Source of the DNA: a virus
IMG/VR virus record: IMGVR_UViG_3300023174_003073
Span: 1-64,000 of that record
Length of the DNA: 64,000 bases
Strand: one strand, 5' to 3'
A program made the position numbers and the translations under genes. Below, piece after piece: positions 14,016 through 21,674 of this stretch (positions are counted from its first letter, which is position 1; the number at the start of each line of letters is the position of its first letter). The notes beneath the pieces were generated by a model. The model was not told the DNA's origin, searched no databases, and saw only the letters and a list, made by a program, of their open reading frames with translations.

Positions 14016-14030
14016 ATTGATTAAATCAAT
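14016..14030. promoter_or_regulatory. Operator-like palindrome at the start site
   Basis: ATTGATT-A-AATCAAT, 7-bp arms with a single central base, lying where transcription from the promoter at 13981 would begin. The loop is too short for an RNA hairpin, so a repressor site is more likely. Confidence 0.45.
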
Positions 14031-14033
14031 TTT

Positions 14034-14203
14034 AGGATCGGCACAGCAACAAACTCATTAACTATGGACTGTTAGACACTGTGGTAGTAACTGGAGCAGA
14101 GTGCGTAAAAACACCGAGCGTTGAAGGGTGCTATTGAAGCAAGACTAACGAACCAGGTGTGATGGCCCTGGCTAAACAAGCAGTCAACAACGATCCTGTT
14201 AAC
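14034..14203 (+). promoter_or_regulatory. Structured leader of the rubrerythrin gene
   Basis: Outer stem AGGATCG (14034-14040) with CGATCCT (14191-14197), followed directly by GTTAA that can pair with TTAAC at 14058-14062, giving a pseudoknot topology. A CCAGG/CCTGG hairpin lies inside. No ORF. It ends about 20 nt before the start codon and could be a cis-regulatory RNA or a separate small RNA. Confidence 0.45.
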
Positions 14204-14220
14204 TTAATAAAGGAAAAAAT

Positions 14221-14688
14221 ATGCCATTTGAGAAAGTATCACCAACACTAAAGAATCTCGAAAGCGCACTTGCCGGTGAGTCAATGGCTCATATCAAGTA
14301 TCGTTATTTTGCAAAGATTGCACGTGAAGAAGGTTTTGAAGAAGTTGCACGACATTTTGAACACACCGCTGTTCAAGAAATTCTTCATGCTTGGGGTCAC
14401 CTAGAATTGTTGATTGGTAAGCCAACAACTAAAGAATGCTTGATGAAAGCAATCGAAGGTGAAACCTATGAATTCACTACAATGTATCCTGGATTTGAAG
14501 CGGACGCAAAAGCCGAAGATAACCAAATTGCATTGAATGAATTCAGAAACCAAATTGTTGAAAGCGCCGATCATGCTGAACAGTTTAAGGCTGTGTTAGC
14601 AAAAGCAGAGAAACGATTTGCGGCATTGGCTAAAGTTGAAAAACGACACGCTGATGCATATACACAAGTTTTGGAGAGTTTAGAATGA
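14221..14688 (+). CDS. Rubrerythrin (ferritin-like diiron domain)
   Basis: 155 aa. ESALAGESMAHIKYRYFAKIARE is the opening helix of the rubrerythrin four-helix bundle; ARHFEHTAVQEILHA carries the E-x2-H type ligands, and ESADHAEQF closes the site. Rubrerythrins reduce hydrogen peroxide in the cytoplasm using a diiron centre and electrons from rubredoxin. The usual C-terminal rubredoxin domain is missing here but is encoded by the next gene, which overlaps by 4 bp. ATG is preceded by AAAGGAAAAAAT. Confidence 0.9.
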   Translation: MPFEKVSPTLKNLESALAGESMAHIKYRYFAKIAREEGFEEVARHFEHTAVQEILHAWGHLELLIGKPTTKECLMKAIEGETYEFTTMYPGFEADAKAEDNQIALNEFRNQIVESADHAEQFKAVLAKAEKRFAALAKVEKRHADAYTQVLESLE

Positions 14689-14819
14689 GTGAACAACATG
14701 TATGTATCGTATGTGGACACATCCACGATGAAGAACTAGAAGGTAAATGGGAAGAACTTCCAGATACTTATATCTGCCCCGAATGCGGTGTAGGTAAAGA
14801 AGATTTTGAGATAATTTAA
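14685..14819 (+). CDS. Rubredoxin
   Basis: 44 aa. Two Cys knuckles, CIVCGHIHDEE and CPECGVGKEDF, match rubredoxin iron ligation by four Cys. It is shorter than the usual 52-54 residues at the N-terminus and loop. It would donate electrons to the rubrerythrin just upstream; ATGA overlap implies coupled translation. Possibly it also serves the Rieske oxygenase, but nothing shows this directly. Confidence 0.9.
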   Translation: MSEQHVCIVCGHIHDEELEGKWEELPDTYICPECGVGKEDFEII

Positions 14820-14827
14820 TATTTTTT

Positions 14828-14887
14828 AGGATGCATTCAGCAACTTTTAATTTCAACCATAAATGAAACCAAAGCGCATCCTGTTGC
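14828..14887 (+). promoter_or_regulatory. Pseudoknot-capable leader of the TROVE-like gene
   Basis: AGGATGC (14828-14834) pairs with GCATCCT (14876-14882), and GCAAC (14840-14844) with GTTGC (14883-14887). The order of the four strands is that of an H-type pseudoknot. The neighbouring rubrerythrin leader has the same layout and a similar AGGATsG/CATCCT-GTT core. Confidence 0.45.
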
Positions 14888-14912
14888 ATAACACACACGG
14901 AAGGAGTACAAT

Positions 14913-16340
14913 ATGTCAACATTTGTAGAAGCAGTAGCAAACCAAGAAGCCCGTACCGCTAACGGTATGAAGGCACGTAAGTCAACCGCAAATGCTTGCG
15001 TTGACTTGTTCTTTAATATCGGCGCAAGCCGTGGTAAGAATATCATACCCGCATTCACTGCGGCTTATGTTGAAAACTCTGACCTAGCATTACGTATTGT
15101 CCAATGGGCACGTGATGCACGTGGTGGATCCGGCGAACGTGAATTGTTTCGTCAAGTACTAATTCACTTGGAATTGACTAACCCAGAAGATGCTAGCCGT
15201 CTATTGGTTAAGATTCCTGAATTGGGTCGTTATGATGACTTGCTAGTGTTTAAGACTAAGACTCTTAAGTCACAAGCATACACATTGCTGGGCGATGCAT
15301 TGCGGGCACGTAATGGATTGGCTGCAAAGTGGACTCCTCGTAAGGGCGATGTTGCACGTGAAATCCGTGAATTCTTTGGCATGAGTCCAAAGCAATATCG
15401 TAAGAGCCTTGTTGCGTTGACCAATGTTGTTGAAACACAAATGTGTGCAAACGATTGGGACAACATCAACTACAACCATGTTCCTTCAGTGGCACATGCA
15501 CGTTACAAGAAGGCTTTTGGTCGTCATGGTACAACTTATGCAGAATATGTGTCTAAGTTGGTTAAGGGTGAGGCTGGCGTTAAGATTAACGCTGGTGCAG
15601 TATTCCCCTACGATGTACTGAAGGGTGCTATCAACCGATACAGCCGTTCAGATATGTCTAAGACTGAATTGGACGCAATGCAAGCTCAATGGGATGCATT
15701 GCCAAACTATATCGGTGGTGCTGATGTATTGCCAATGGTTGACAGTTCAGGTTCTATGACTTGTAATGCAGGTGGACACAACTCTAAGAGTGGTTTGTCT
15801 TGTTTGGATGTTGCAATCTCATTGGGATTGTATTTTGCAGACAAGAACACTGGTAAGTTCAAGGATACTTTCTTGACTTTCAGTCGCAACCCAAAGTTGG
15901 TTACTCTTAAGGGTAACATCAATCAAAAGATTGACCAAATGAACACTGGTGAAGTCGCTAACACCGATTTGAACCGAGCGTTTGATTTGATCCTTAAGAC
16001 TGCATTGGACAACAATGTTCCTCAAGCAGAAATGCCAGGTACATTGGTGATCTTCAGTGACATGCAATTTGATGCAGGTGTTCATCACGATGACTCTGCA
16101 ATCGAAATGATAGCACGTAAGTACGAGGCAGCAGGTTACGAACTACCTAAGGTAGTATTTTGGAACTTGAATGCCGCATACGGTAACGCACCAGTTAAGT
16201 TTGACAAGAGTGGTGTTGCGCTAGTCTCAGGATTTAGCCCAGCAATTGCTCAAAGCATTCTGTCTGGTAACTTGGATGACTTCTCACCAGAAGCAATCAT
16301 GTTGAAGACCGTTATGAAGGATCGCTACGACCTAGCTTAA
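14913..16340 (+). CDS. TROVE/DUF2828-like protein with vWA domain
   Basis: 475 aa. The first ~270 residues are helical repeats resembling the RNA-binding TROVE module (WARDARGGSGERELF, ELGRYDDLL). From residue 270, LPMVDSSGSM gives the DxSxS metal site of a von Willebrand A domain, and GTLVIFSDMQFD is a later strand. Ro60/Rsr proteins of this build bind misfolded or Y-type RNAs and work with RNases. A phage version next to structured RNAs suggests RNA handling, but that is inference. Start ATG follows GGAAGGAG. The gene is followed by a strong terminator. Confidence 0.8.
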   Translation: MSTFVEAVANQEARTANGMKARKSTANACVDLFFNIGASRGKNIIPAFTAAYVENSDLALRIVQWARDARGGSGERELFRQVLIHLELTNPEDASRLLVKIPELGRYDDLLVFKTKTLKSQAYTLLGDALRARNGLAAKWTPRKGDVAREIREFFGMSPKQYRKSLVALTNVVETQMCANDWDNINYNHVPSVAHARYKKAFGRHGTTYAEYVSKLVKGEAGVKINAGAVFPYDVLKGAINRYSRSDMSKTELDAMQAQWDALPNYIGGADVLPMVDSSGSMTCNAGGHNSKSGLSCLDVAISLGLYFADKNTGKFKDTFLTFSRNPKLVTLKGNINQKIDQMNTGEVANTDLNRAFDLILKTALDNNVPQAEMPGTLVIFSDMQFDAGVHHDDSAIEMIARKYEAAGYELPKVVFWNLNAAYGNAPVKFDKSGVALVSGFSPAIAQSILSGNLDDFSPEAIMLKTVMKDRYDLA

Positions 16341-16355
16341 GCTAAATAGTAGTAG

Positions 16356-16380
16356 CAGATGCCGAAAGGCATCTGTTTAT
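16356..16380 (+). terminator. Rho-independent terminator
   Basis: CAGATGCC-GAAA-GGCATCTG, 8-bp stem with GNRA-type loop followed by TTTAT, just after the TROVE-like gene. Confidence 0.8.
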
Positions 16381-16551
16381 ATAAGTATACCATATCAGTA
16401 CCCTGCCCGATAAGACAGGCTCTACTAAGCGAAAGAGATATTGTGTGCTTATATAAACACCCTAGATAAACCACCGCATATACGGATGAGTTTTTACTAA
16501 CAACTCCATGTTCTTTATATATTAATACTTTTTAGCGCACCTAGGGTGTTA
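16377..16551. other. Two stem-bounded elements in a gene-free gap
   Basis: TATATAAG near 16377-16384 pairs with CTTATATA near 16449-16456 around CCTG/CAGG and ATATC/GATAT stems. AACACCCTAG (16456-16465) pairs perfectly with CTAGGGTGTT (16541-16550) around 75 nt. No ORF. They recall the stem-bounded elements of the tRNA region in build, not sequence. Confidence 0.4.
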
Positions 16552-16562
16552 CTTACTGCGCT

Positions 16563-16590
16563 TGACAATAATCCCCAAATCGTTTATAAT
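16563..16590 (+). promoter_or_regulatory. Sigma70-type promoter
   Basis: TTGACA 16563-16568, 16-nt spacer, TATAAT 16585-16590. Drives the phosphatase gene whose ribosome site GAAGGAG begins nearby. Confidence 0.85.
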
Positions 16591-16611
16591 ACTCTAATGA
16601 AGGAGAAAAAC

Positions 16612-17079
16612 ATGCCTTGGATTGAGAATGTAGCGGCAACCGATGTATCAACTAAGTATCACCACGATGCTGGTGAGAACAGTATGTTGATTAGCATTAC
16701 TGATCCGGCAAGTTGGAGACCGACACCTGCACATAAGTTTAAGGAGATTCATCATTTTGAATTCTTAGATATTGAAAAGAATGACGAGTGTTTGGATGAG
16801 GCTATGCGTTGTAGTCAGGAACAAGCCAATGAGTTGGTAAGACTATTACAACATGCACTAGAAAATAGAATGAATGTTGTGGTTCATTGTTTTGCAGGTA
16901 TATGTCGTAGTGGCGCAGTCGCTGAGATTGGTGTACAGTTAGGATTTGATGACGTTGGAAATTTTCGTAGCCCTAACTTACTAGTAAAGCATAGAATGAT
17001 GAATGCACTAGGTTGGGAATATGATGAAAATGAAAAGCCAAACATTGATGATTGGCGTAATTTTAGGAATGATGTATGA
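16612..17079 (+). CDS. Dual-specificity/tyrosine phosphatase-like protein
   Basis: 155 aa from the ATG with GAAGGAG upstream; earlier in-frame ATGs fall inside the promoter. HCFAGICRSG is the HCx5R(S/T) phosphate-binding loop (Cys about 93, Arg about 99) in which Cys is the nucleophile. The small size fits dual-specificity phosphatases. The target, protein or nucleic acid 5' phosphate, is unknown. First gene of a four-gene run with ATGA overlaps. Confidence 0.8.
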   Translation: MPWIENVAATDVSTKYHHDAGENSMLISITDPASWRPTPAHKFKEIHHFEFLDIEKNDECLDEAMRCSQEQANELVRLLQHALENRMNVVVHCFAGICRSGAVAEIGVQLGFDDVGNFRSPNLLVKHRMMNALGWEYDENEKPNIDDWRNFRNDV

Positions 17080-17438
17080 ATGACGTAGTTGTAAGAGAAA
17101 CAGTTGAAGTGGCAGCTGAACTGTACACAGGTAAAATAGTTGTTGAAGGTAAAGTAGCAGTATTATACAGTCCTGGCTTTGGTGCTGGATGGTACTCTTG
17201 GAATCGTGAACATCCTGAACTAGTTTTTGATCCGGCAATAGTCAAACTAGTGATAGAAAAAAAATTTGATGAACTTGAAACTTTTATGGTATTGAAATAT
17301 CCTGATGTATATCTAGGTGGTTTAAAAGATTTAGAAGTTGTATGGGTTAAACAAGGCAGAATGTTTAGAATTGCAGAATATGATGGTAATGAATCAATAG
17401 AATACAAAGATGAAGATGAGATGTGGATGTTAGCGTAA
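17076..17438 (+). CDS. Hypothetical protein, 120 aa
   Basis: Acidic alpha/beta protein with GFGAGWYSWNREHPEL and VYLGGLKDLEVVWV. Overlaps the phosphatase by 4 bp. Proteins of this type recur in large phages, but I know of no function. Confidence 0.7.
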   Translation: MNDVVVRETVEVAAELYTGKIVVEGKVAVLYSPGFGAGWYSWNREHPELVFDPAIVKLVIEKKFDELETFMVLKYPDVYLGGLKDLEVVWVKQGRMFRIAEYDGNESIEYKDEDEMWMLA

Positions 17439-17447
17439 AGGAAAAGA

Positions 17448-17663
17448 ATGTATAAGATAGAAGAAAAAGAATTTTTAACACTTGATTTGGCAATGGCACA
17501 TGCTAAGGCATTGAATGTCTTTGTCACAATCAAAGGTGTTGAGTTTGAGATTTGTGGTAAGTTTGGTGTTGATAGTGTTGCTGATGGTAAGTGCCCAGAT
17601 GGTGTTGCTTACGATTGGAACAAGGCTAGCCGAATTGGTCGTGTAAAGAAAGAACGAGTTTAA
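17448..17663 (+). CDS. Hypothetical protein, 71 aa
   Basis: Small protein with two Cys and a C-terminal basic stretch. ATG follows AAAGGAAAAGA. Part of the phosphatase-metallophosphoesterase run. No family recognised. Confidence 0.65.
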   Translation: MYKIEEKEFLTLDLAMAHAKALNVFVTIKGVEFEICGKFGVDSVADGKCPDGVAYDWNKASRIGRVKKERV

Positions 17664-17672
17664 GGAGTTATC

Positions 17673-18275
17673 ATGCCATCAGTATTTTTAGTAAGTGACA
17701 CACACTTTGGTCATGCCGGTGTATGCCGTTTTACCAAAGATGATGGTGTAACTAAGTTGCGTCCCTGGACTGATCCAGATGAAATGGATGAGGCTATGGT
17801 CAAAGCATGGAACGAGACTGTCAAGCCCAATGATAAAGTATATCATTTGGGTGATGTTGTTATCAACCGCAAGGCAATGAAAACGTTGCATCGTTTGAAC
17901 GGCGACAAGGTTTTGATTCGTGGTAACCATGACATTTTCCGTGACGAGGAATATCGTGAACACTTCCGTGAATTGCGAGCCTATCATATTATGAATGGTA
18001 TGATATTGAGTCATATCCCCGTACATGAAGAAAGTTTGGGAAGGTTTGGTGTCAACATTCATGGTCACTTGCACGCCAATCGTGTTAAAAAGCCCCGTGG
18101 ATATGACACCAAGACTGGTACTATGTTGTACAGTGATGAAATTGATACAAGATATCATTGCGTATGCGTAGAACAAACTGATTTTCGTCCTATCTTGTTT
18201 GAAGATGTAATGAAACGCATCAAAGACGAGGGTGGAGAGATAGGTTTTAAATCAGGTAATGGACCTGCAATGTAA
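17673..18275 (+). CDS. Metallophosphoesterase (calcineurin-like)
   Basis: 200 aa with the complete family series: SDTHFGH, HLGDVV, RGNHD, a lone His in LSHIPVH, and HGHLH. These bind two metal ions and hydrolyse phosphoesters. The small size and loop pattern resemble phage and bacterial phosphoesterases of the YfcE/MJ0936 type. Substrate unknown. RBS AAGGAG. A strong terminator follows. Confidence 0.88.
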   Translation: MPSVFLVSDTHFGHAGVCRFTKDDGVTKLRPWTDPDEMDEAMVKAWNETVKPNDKVYHLGDVVINRKAMKTLHRLNGDKVLIRGNHDIFRDEEYREHFRELRAYHIMNGMILSHIPVHEESLGRFGVNIHGHLHANRVKKPRGYDTKTGTMLYSDEIDTRYHCVCVEQTDFRPILFEDVMKRIKDEGGEIGFKSGNGPAM

Positions 18276-18301
18276 ATAGGGGCTTTGGCCCCTATTTTTT
18301 T
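18274..18301 (+). terminator. Rho-independent terminator
   Basis: AGGGGC-TTTG-GCCCCT with extra A-T pairs and a run of T. Ends the operon starting at 16612. Confidence 0.88.
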
Positions 18302-18346
18302 GGCTATATAGGTCATGATTATTTGTAAGGAAGAAGCCAATGAATA

Positions 18347-18374
18347 TTGTAGTATTACAGTTTTGTGATATACT
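18347..18374 (+). promoter_or_regulatory. Possible promoter of the D,D-peptidase gene
   Basis: TTGTAG 18347-18352, 16-nt spacer, TATACT 18369-18374, leaving only 9 nt before ATG 18384 and no ribosome site. Confidence 0.5.
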
Positions 18375-18383
18375 AAATATCAT

Positions 18384-19190
18384 ATGAGAAAACTTTTATT
18401 AACCTTATTATTTTCGCCACTGCTAGCATTTGCTGGTGCAAATTCGGTAGTATACAACATCACACATGATACTGTCTTAGACGGTTCGCTTGGTGAAAAA
18501 GAAGTTAGTATTGCTAGTATTAGCAAACTAATGACTATCTATACAGTCCTAAAATCAAATCAGGATATGAGTGAAAAACTTACTGTAACTAGTAATAAAA
18601 TCAATCACACTAAACTAAACAAGGGTATGATTCTTACCAGAGAAGAACTAGTTAATATGTCATTAATTAGCAGTGATAACTTAGCCGCAGTTACGTTGTC
18701 ACAACATTACCCCGGCGGACAAACGCACTTTATTCGTCAAATGAATAATCACACAAAAGAACTTGGAATGAAACATACCTCTTTTGTTGAGCCAACCGGA
18801 TTGAGCCCTATGAATTACAGTACAGTTGGTGATATTGTTTTGTTGACAAAAGCAGTAAGTAATTTTCCTATAGTACAAAAAGCCGCACAAACGCAAAGAG
18901 TGGTTACTAAACCAGTAGTATCTAATAAATCTAAAAAGAGCAAAAAATCTAAAAAGTTAATTAAACAACCGAGGAACAAGACAATCGTTAACAATCCAAC
19001 TAGCCATTACTTTGGAAAAGAAGGAATAGTTACTATAAAGACAGGATTCACTAATGCGGCAGGATTCTGCATCACAATGCTTATTAGTGCCAATGACCAA
19101 TTGTACAATATAACGGTGCTTGGTGCTAGAACTAAACAAGAACGTGAGAAGATAATCAAAAAGGCAATGGACAAAATATATAACGCATAA
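18384..19190 (+). CDS. Secreted D-alanyl-D-alanine peptidase (S11 family)
   Basis: 268 aa. An N-terminal signal peptide (MRKLLLTLLFSPLLAFAGA) directs export. SISK (residues 45-48) is the SxxK nucleophile motif, SSDN near residue 100 the SxN motif, and KTGF near 218 the KTG motif of low-molecular-weight PBPs. It lacks the C-terminal beta-domain and amphipathic anchor of PBP5, so it is closer to PBP7 endopeptidases. A Lys/Ser-rich insert lies at about residues 187-205. It probably cuts or trims peptidoglycan in the periplasm during lysis or entry. Confidence 0.88.
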   Translation: MRKLLLTLLFSPLLAFAGANSVVYNITHDTVLDGSLGEKEVSIASISKLMTIYTVLKSNQDMSEKLTVTSNKINHTKLNKGMILTREELVNMSLISSDNLAAVTLSQHYPGGQTHFIRQMNNHTKELGMKHTSFVEPTGLSPMNYSTVGDIVLLTKAVSNFPIVQKAAQTQRVVTKPVVSNKSKKSKKSKKLIKQPRNKTIVNNPTSHYFGKEGIVTIKTGFTNAAGFCITMLISANDQLYNITVLGARTKQEREKIIKKAMDKIYNA

Positions 19191-19630
19191 TGCAAGTCAA
19201 GTTTTATTATAAAAACAATAACTATGAAAAAGATAACGAGGTTGCATTGACCTCGTTAGCCATTGCAGTGTCACAAATTATAGAGTTGCCGGACACTGTA
19301 GAAATATGCTTGTATCCATTAGAAGATAATGTATATGGTGGCATAGATATAAACAGAGTCAATCGCATTGGATTGAATATCAACTTATCATTAGAATCAC
19401 AATTAAAGATTCTTGTACATGAACTGATACATGTTAGTCAAAAGCATTTGGGTATGCTTAAGATAAAACCAAATGGTATGTGTTATTGGCAAGGCATACC
19501 CTACACAAAGAAACCACCCGAAGAAATGACACATGAAGAATATACCAATCTACCATGGGAATTGGATGTACAACATCGTCAGTCAAAAGTACTACAACAG
19601 GCTTTGGATATCCTTACAACAACAAATTGA
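19190..19630 (+). CDS. Putative zincin metallopeptidase
   Basis: 146 aa. LVHELIHVSQ is an HExxH zinc site; the preceding residues are a short beta-rich domain. No signal peptide. It starts at the last base of the D,D-peptidase stop, so they are coupled. The family and the third zinc ligand are not certain. Confidence 0.6.
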   Translation: MQVKFYYKNNNYEKDNEVALTSLAIAVSQIIELPDTVEICLYPLEDNVYGGIDINRVNRIGLNINLSLESQLKILVHELIHVSQKHLGMLKIKPNGMCYWQGIPYTKKPPEEMTHEEYTNLPWELDVQHRQSKVLQQALDILTTTN

Positions 19631-19655
19631 CAATAAATCAATTTGGGTATACAAT
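19627..19655 (+). promoter_or_regulatory. Sigma70 promoter cassette
   Basis: TTGACA 19627-19632, 17-nt spacer with TTTGGGTA, TACAAT 19650-19655. It overlaps the stop of the zincin gene and drives the gene at 19686. Confidence 0.85.
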
Positions 19656-19685
19656 TCATGTATCAATTCACTAAAGGAGCTAGTC

Positions 19686-20015
19686 ATGTCTGAATTTGAA
19701 AAAGAAACAAATTACAAATCTGCCGGCAAGTTTGCTTGGTTCGCTGAACGTGATGCACGTATGCGTAGTGCAGTAAATAGTTCTCTTTTTTCTGATAGTC
19801 AAAAACTCAGGGCTGAACGAGTGAAATTAGCCCTTGAACTTGTTTATAATGCTGATAAATTCTATATTGAATTTCGCAAGAAATTTATTAGTGTTAAAGT
19901 ACAAAACCCTAGGGTCAAAGATCGTAAGACATTGGACCTGCTTGAACAAGACTACAAGCACGAAGGTTACAAAAAAGTATTAACCGCTCAGGGTTTTACA
20001 TACAGAATTGCTTAA
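19686..20015 (+). CDS. Hypothetical protein, 109 aa
   Basis: Starts at ATG 19686 with AAAGGAG 9 nt upstream; longer frames cross the promoter. Helical, basic C-terminus. No family recognised. Confidence 0.7.
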   Translation: MSEFEKETNYKSAGKFAWFAERDARMRSAVNSSLFSDSQKLRAERVKLALELVYNADKFYIEFRKKFISVKVQNPRVKDRKTLDLLEQDYKHEGYKKVLTAQGFTYRIA

Positions 20016-20116
20016 TAAAAATGAATACTTTAGTATTCGTTTGTGTGTCAGGTGCTCTAGGACCAATTCTATCATTGGCCTCGAACTCTGACACACAATC
20101 AACGAAAACAAAAAGG

Positions 20117-20145
20117 TTGACGATAAATGGATTCGGGTATATAAT
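20117..20145 (+). promoter_or_regulatory. Sigma70 promoter cassette, leaderless target
   Basis: TTGACG 20117-20122, 17-nt spacer, TATAAT 20140-20145. The -10 box ends 6 nt before ATG 20152, so the mRNA should start at the start codon. Confidence 0.85.
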
Positions 20146-20151
20146 TCATTC

Positions 20152-20490
20152 ATGAACTCGAAAACTACTCGCAAACGCAGAACAGACCGCAATCAAGTCA
20201 TTTATTACATTCAAGATGTAGTAACACTTGAGTACTACATTGGTCTGACTGCTGTTTGCTATGCAGGTAATGTTCGCAAGACATTGACACGCCGCATGCA
20301 AAAACACATGCAACGTGCCTTGACTGAGAACAAAGATTGGGGTTTGTCACGTGCCTTGCGTGAACAAGGTGCAGAAAATTTTGTATTCGGTGTCGTAGAG
20401 ATTGTGAGAGGCAAGCGTCCTGCTCATGCCCGCGAGACTGAATTGATTAACACATTGCAACCAGCATTGAACACATTCGGAGTAAAGTAA
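20152..20490 (+). CDS. GIY-YIG nuclease family protein
   Basis: 112 aa. VIYYIQD and YYIGLT supply the two GIY-YIG strands, and the conserved Arg region (RRMQKHMQRA) and Glu (ETELINTLQP) follow. It is a bare nuclease domain without DNA-binding modules. The role may be homing or repair. There is no ribosome site; the transcript is predicted to be leaderless. Confidence 0.8.
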   Translation: MNSKTTRKRRTDRNQVIYYIQDVVTLEYYIGLTAVCYAGNVRKTLTRRMQKHMQRALTENKDWGLSRALREQGAENFVFGVVEIVRGKRPAHARETELINTLQPALNTFGVK

Positions 20491-20750
20491 TGAAAATTCT
20501 AATTTGGAAAAGTAATGGTTCTATCCGTGTTTATGATGTGTCTACTCCTGACAAACTACGGACTCAGATTGAAGATGCCATTGATTGTATAGAAGGTTGG
20601 GGATTGGAAAAGAAAGTTGACGTGGTTCAAACACATATTGAAAAACACCCCGATGACCTTGCGGAATTGACCCGAGCATTTAACACAATCAAAAATGCAG
20701 TCGAAGGCAGTGATACGTTTGAACAATTTTATATTGGGGATTTGCAATGA
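20490..20750 (+). CDS. Hypothetical protein, 86 aa
   Basis: Acidic small protein beginning MKILIWKSNGSIRVYD. One-base overlap with the GIY-YIG gene and a 4-bp overlap with the next indicate coupled translation. No family recognised. Confidence 0.7.
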   Translation: MKILIWKSNGSIRVYDVSTPDKLRTQIEDAIDCIEGWGLEKKVDVVQTHIEKHPDDLAELTRAFNTIKNAVEGSDTFEQFYIGDLQ

Positions 20751-21001
20751 ACAAACCACTTGATGACTTAGATGACATGCCGGAACTGACCGATGAAATG
20801 ATTACCGAACTAAAACAACATCCGGTTGATTTGCATCTAGGTCCAGCAGAAGTTAAACCCCTTGGTAAAAATTCATGGGTAGACCAATATGGTCCCAAAC
20901 CCCCCGGACCCGGAATACATGCGTTGGATGCGTTGATTGTGATTTTATCTTGTGCAATGTTTTGGCTTATACTCAATGTTTGGATTTGGACTTTTAGTTA
21001 A
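20747..21001 (+). CDS. Small single-pass membrane protein
   Basis: 84 aa. Acidic Pro-rich N-terminal part (PKPPGPG) and one hydrophobic segment at about residues 60-83. Overlaps the gene before it. Function unknown. Confidence 0.65.
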   Translation: MNKPLDDLDDMPELTDEMITELKQHPVDLHLGPAEVKPLGKNSWVDQYGPKPPGPGIHALDALIVILSCAMFWLILNVWIWTFS

Positions 21002-21012
21002 GGAGAAAGAAA

Positions 21013-21396
21013 ATGCCCTGCAGAAGTTATGAAGATGATTATCGTATAGGCGATGCCACTGAGAGTTGGCAATATAAAGAACTCAAAGCGAACAACGACA
21101 AACTTGCCCGCATTGCGTGTAAGGCAATGACTGAACTAGTAAAAGCAGGTTATGCTGATTTTTTGATTCTAAAAGATGACGAGGTTCGTGAATGGTGGGA
21201 GAAACATCAGGAAGCGGATCGTAAGGCACGTGAAAAAGAAGAACGTAAAAAAGAACGTACTAGACTCCGTCGTGCGGCTTTGAAGAAACTTTCCGAAGAA
21301 GAAAAGATTGCCTTAGGTCTTAAGAAATTACCTAAGGAAGAACAGGATGAAATGATAAAGGATGCATTAGCTGATGCTTTAGGACTTAAAAAATGA
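21013..21396 (+). CDS. Hypothetical coiled protein, 127 aa
   Basis: Begins MPCRSYEDDYR, then a long Lys/Glu/Arg-rich helix from residue 70 on, likely coiled coil. RBS AAGGAG. Proteins starting this way are common in large phages. Function unknown. Confidence 0.7.
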   Translation: MPCRSYEDDYRIGDATESWQYKELKANNDKLARIACKAMTELVKAGYADFLILKDDEVREWWEKHQEADRKAREKEERKKERTRLRRAALKKLSEEEKIALGLKKLPKEEQDEMIKDALADALGLKK

Positions 21397-21674
21397 TGCA
21401 AGATTTTTATTTTGAAAAGACACGTAATAGTGTTGATGATGACTGGCCCGAAAGTTTTTATTTAGATGACCTTGCTAAGGCATTGAATGTGGAACGGGTA
21501 AGTTATAGGGTTTATTACAGTAAGGATAATCTTACTTGCCGACTGTTTGTGTTTCGTGCTCACTGTACACCTACTGAAATGAAAACAATGTTGGTTATGG
21601 GGTTTGTGTTTGCACAAGATGGTGATACAGAAAATATCCCTGATAAACCAGTAGAAGAGGAAATTGAAGAATGA
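21393..21674 (+). CDS. Hypothetical protein, 93 aa
   Basis: Mixed alpha/beta with an acidic C-terminus. Overlaps neighbours by 4 bp on both sides within the same chain. Confidence 0.65.
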   Translation: MMQDFYFEKTRNSVDDDWPESFYLDDLAKALNVERVSYRVYYSKDNLTCRLFVFRAHCTPTEMKTMLVMGFVFAQDGDTENIPDKPVEEEIEE

